Shown piece after piece: positions 61,696 to 64,000 of a stretch of 64,000 bases of DNA. Each line of letters starts with the position of its first letter. Position 1 is the first letter of the stretch. The DNA is from Providencia rustigianii DSM 4541 (GTDB lineage Bacteria > Pseudomonadota > Gammaproteobacteria > Enterobacterales > Enterobacteriaceae), in contig NZ_GG703818.1 in the NCBI RefSeq assembly GCF_000156395.1, positions 385,667 to 449,666 on the forward strand, read 5' to 3'. The position numbers were made by a program, and so were the translations under genes. The notes under the pieces were generated by a model. That model made no database searches. It was not told the origin of the DNA and worked only from the letters and a program-made list of their open reading frames with translations.

Positions 61696-64000
61696 TTATT
61701 TTAAGTATTCTGCCATCGGCAGTAAGAAGCGCCGAGTATTCCTCAGCAGCGAGTCGATCATTGTACTATTGATATTTCTACAAGCCCTCAATACATAGTC
61801 ATCTTCCATTTCACCTTTCTTCATTTGGCTTCCTTGCAGGCTTTGTAGTAACGCCGATAATGCCTTTTGCTGTACATCCTCTGACGTAAAATCATATTCC
61901 TTGGTTTTCTTATCGAAACAGGCATTCAGCCAATTCCAACCACTTTGATTTAACAGAATTAATGGTGTGTTTTGCCCCTCACAAAAACCTTCAACTAAAT
62001 TTTGTAAGTGCTTCATTGCAACTTGCTGAGAAACCGAAGAAAAATGCCAAACACTATTTTCTCGCCCTAAAGCTATACTTTCACCCTCGCGAACAAAAGC
62101 ATTATAAAATAAGTGTTCGACCCACAATTGTACGCCGTCATTTGCCGTGAGATACGCCGGACGATAACGTAGTATCCCTGATTCATGAGCATTTCTTAGC
62201 GACCCTGTTATTTTGATCCCATTAATTTCACATTCAATAGGATAATCAAAACGTTGCTCACCGTACTCTTTCACTTTTTCCGCTAAGGGTGCGATATCAT
62301 TCAGCTGTTGTTCCCAAAATAGCTGACCAAATTGCTTAGCAGGTAATTGGCCTGACGCTTTTAACGCTTGATAAAATGGCATGGGATTTTCATCTTTTAC
62401 CAGTAAATCTAAAACCTGATCATTAATTTTATAGCGCTGTAAACGACCTAAAATAAAAGGCTCTTCTTCCGGTAATTCGGTTTCTTCAATAGAGAAGTGG
62501 ACTTTCAAGCGTTGCTGGAAAAAGCCCCGTATTGGGTGGCGATAAAAACGCAATAATTGCTCAATAGATAATTCAGAGATTAGCTCACGGCTTTCTAGTA
62601 AGGAGCAAAATGGCTTTTCTTGTTGGTCAGTTGTCTTCGCGGCAGGCAGCCACTCTTTCGCAAAACTTTGATATGCAGAGCTAGGGATAAAATTCTCTTT
62701 GGCAAATGGCACACGGTTATGCTGAATAACCAAATGCTGTTTAAGCCGTTGAGCGCTCTGATCAATATTTAATTGATTATCACCCTGTAAGCAAAAACTC
62801 TGGCAAATATAGTCAAGTAATTCCGTGACTAATACCGAAGGGTTGCAAGGTTGGTTATCACGAATTGAAAGACCAATATAGCTGATATACAGCTGCTGAG
62901 CTGCAGAGTTTAAAGCCTCTAGAAATAAGTAGCGGTCATCATCACGGCGTTTTCTATCCCCTCGCTGTGTTTTTTCAGCCATTAAATCAAACCCTAAAGG
63001 GGGAATACTGCGCGGATATGCGCCATCATTCATTCCTAGTAGGCAAACGACTTTAAAAGGCACCGAGCGCATTGGCATTAAGGTACAAAAATTTACAGCT
63101 CCAGCAAGGAAACGTTGGCTAATTTTTTCATCATCAAAACAGACTGAAAGCTCATCACGAATTAAACGTAACGGAATCGTTTCTTGGTATTCGGAGGTCA
63201 GCGCATTTTCAATAATTTTATGCCATTGCTCGGTTAGTAGTGCTAAAACAAGTTCGGTTTCACTATCCACTTTAAAGCAACTGTCTATCAGCTGCTGGCA
63301 GATATCTTTCCACTCTTCTAACGTCCTTTCTTGCTCCAGTAAAGTACGCCACTGCCTCAGAGTATCCACCAATAATGCTAATTTCCCAGCTAACTGAGCT
63401 GCTAACCCGCTACATTCATCATAAGGTAAAATCCCATTCCATGGCCCATTACGGCTATCCATCGCGTATCCCAGCAACATGCGGCTTAAACCAAATTGCC
63501 ACGTATTTTGCCCAATCACTGGCAGTGATAACGCTCGAACATTATCGTCATCCAATCCCCAACGAATACCTGATTCATTGACCCAGCGTCTTAGTAAACT
63601 CAGCTCACTTTCATCGATATCAAAGCGAGCAGCAAATGCGGAAACTTCGAGTAAAGTGAGAACTTGCTCAGTAGAAAAACGACTCTGAGGAAGATCCAAC
63701 AACATAATAAATGCCTGTAGGATAGGATGCGCCTGTAACGCTTTTCTGTCAGAAATAGAAAATGGAATATAGTGTGTTGACGAGGTATTACCAAAAACTG
63801 CCTGTATATACGGTGCGTAGCTATCAATATCCGCTACCATTACGATGACATCTCGTGGCGTTAATGTAGGGTCTTGTTCAAATAGTGCCAGTAATCTGTC
63901 TTGTAACACTTCAACTTCCCGTTGAGCGCTATGGCATGAATGAAACGTCACAGAGGAATCTAGTTCACTAATTGGACGCTTATTTTGGCTTGTTTCGTAG
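61696..64000 (-). CDS. recC: RecBCD exonuclease V, gamma subunit (partial, 5' end beyond window)
   Basis: RecC holds the complex together and recognises Chi through its inactive helicase-like domains. The C-terminal ~768 codons are present; the frame stays open to the right edge, so about a third of the gene lies outside (E. coli RecC is 1122 residues). Recognisable blocks: FHSCHSAQREVEVLQDRLL, VCLLGMNDGAYPRS, LMAEKTQRGDRKRRDDDRYLF in two stretches, and the nuclease-like C-terminus with RFYRHPIRGFFQQRL. The apparent GTG start at 63951 is internal. Confidence 0.96.
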   Translation of the reverse strand, partial: YETSQNKRPISELDSSVTFHSCHSAQREVEVLQDRLLALFEQDPTLTPRDVIVMVADIDSYAPYIQAVFGNTSSTHYIPFSISDRKALQAHPILQAFIMLLDLPQSRFSTEQVLTLLEVSAFAARFDIDESELSLLRRWVNESGIRWGLDDDNVRALSLPVIGQNTWQFGLSRMLLGYAMDSRNGPWNGILPYDECSGLAAQLAGKLALLVDTLRQWRTLLEQERTLEEWKDICQQLIDSCFKVDSETELVLALLTEQWHKIIENALTSEYQETIPLRLIRDELSVCFDDEKISQRFLAGAVNFCTLMPMRSVPFKVVCLLGMNDGAYPRSIPPLGFDLMAEKTQRGDRKRRDDDRYLFLEALNSAAQQLYISYIGLSIRDNQPCNPSVLVTELLDYICQSFCLQGDNQLNIDQSAQRLKQHLVIQHNRVPFAKENFIPSSAYQSFAKEWLPAAKTTDQQEKPFCSLLESRELISELSIEQLLRFYRHPIRGFFQQRLKVHFSIEETELPEEEPFILGRLQRYKINDQVLDLLVKDENPMPFYQALKASGQLPAKQFGQLFWEQQLNDIAPLAEKVKEYGEQRFDYPIECEINGIKITGSLRNAHESGILRYRPAYLTANDGVQLWVEHLFYNAFVREGESIALGRENSVWHFSSVSQQVAMKHLQNLVEGFCEGQNTPLILLNQSGWNWLNACFDKKTKEYDFTSEDVQQKALSALLQSLQGSQMKKGEMEDDYVLRACRNINSTMIDSLLRNTRRFLLPMAEYLK

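Noticed and set aside
63600-63951. Apparent full gene start of recC at a GTG (63951)
   Set aside because: The frame continues without a stop to the window edge and the protein would lack about a third of RecC; it is an internal codon.

Overview
The window is a stretch of core chromosome from an enterobacterium of the Morganellaceae, most likely Providencia. I base this on AT-leaning base composition, close full-length matches to Escherichia coli core proteins, and Morganellaceae-style differences in gene content. The genus is an inference from remembered protein similarity, not from a search. There are no insertion sequences, phage genes, CRISPR arrays or toxin systems. Almost every gene is a recognisable housekeeping gene.

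Left part (1-35,040) matches the 4-5 minute region of the E. coli map in mirror image. It begins inside the leader of an rRNA operon: P1, P2 and boxA lie on the minus strand and the 16S gene is just off the left edge. Next come gmhB, the methionine transporter metNIQ with a MetJ operator, rcsF, trmO, proS, nlpE, rof and tilS. A long minus-strand run follows: rpsB-tsf-pyrH-frr-dxr-uppS-cdsA-rseP-bamA-skp-lpxD-fabZ-lpxA-lpxB-rnhB-dnaE-accA. It joins translation, isoprenoid carrier synthesis, phospholipid and lipid A synthesis, outer-membrane assembly and replication. Divergent from rpsB are map, glnD, dapD and yaeH.

Right part (35,120-64,000) matches the 63-64 minute region of E. coli: yqcA-truC-yqcC, syd, queF, ppnN, xni, rlmM, ygdD, gcvA/gcvB, csdA-csdE, tcdA, mltA, three initiator tRNAs (metZWV), amiC, argA, and the recC-ptrA-recB-recD operon, with recC cut by the right edge. 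The join between the two blocks lies between yaeH and yqcA, where there is a long inverted repeat.

The most interesting places are small. (1) In the position held by csrB in E. coli, between syd and yqcC, there is no full-length CsrB. Instead there is a short minus-strand element with three closely spaced CAGGATG motifs in tiny hairpins, a strong intrinsic terminator, and a GacA/UvrY-type palindrome about 200 bp upstream; I read it as a compact Csr/Rsm-type regulatory RNA. A VirK/YbjX-family gene separates it from yqcC. (2) A small, strongly acidic protein of unknown family is encoded 23 bp behind recD, as an apparent last gene of the RecBCD operon. (3) The rof leader carries 15-bp tandem repeats and two hairpins next to its ribosome binding site. 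(4) argA has a well-formed pair of ArgR boxes 21 bp apart. Several starts were moved from the longest frame on ribosome-binding-site or homology grounds (gmhB, rcsF, trmO, nlpE, lpxA, tsf, yaeH, ppnN, mltA, amiC, argA).
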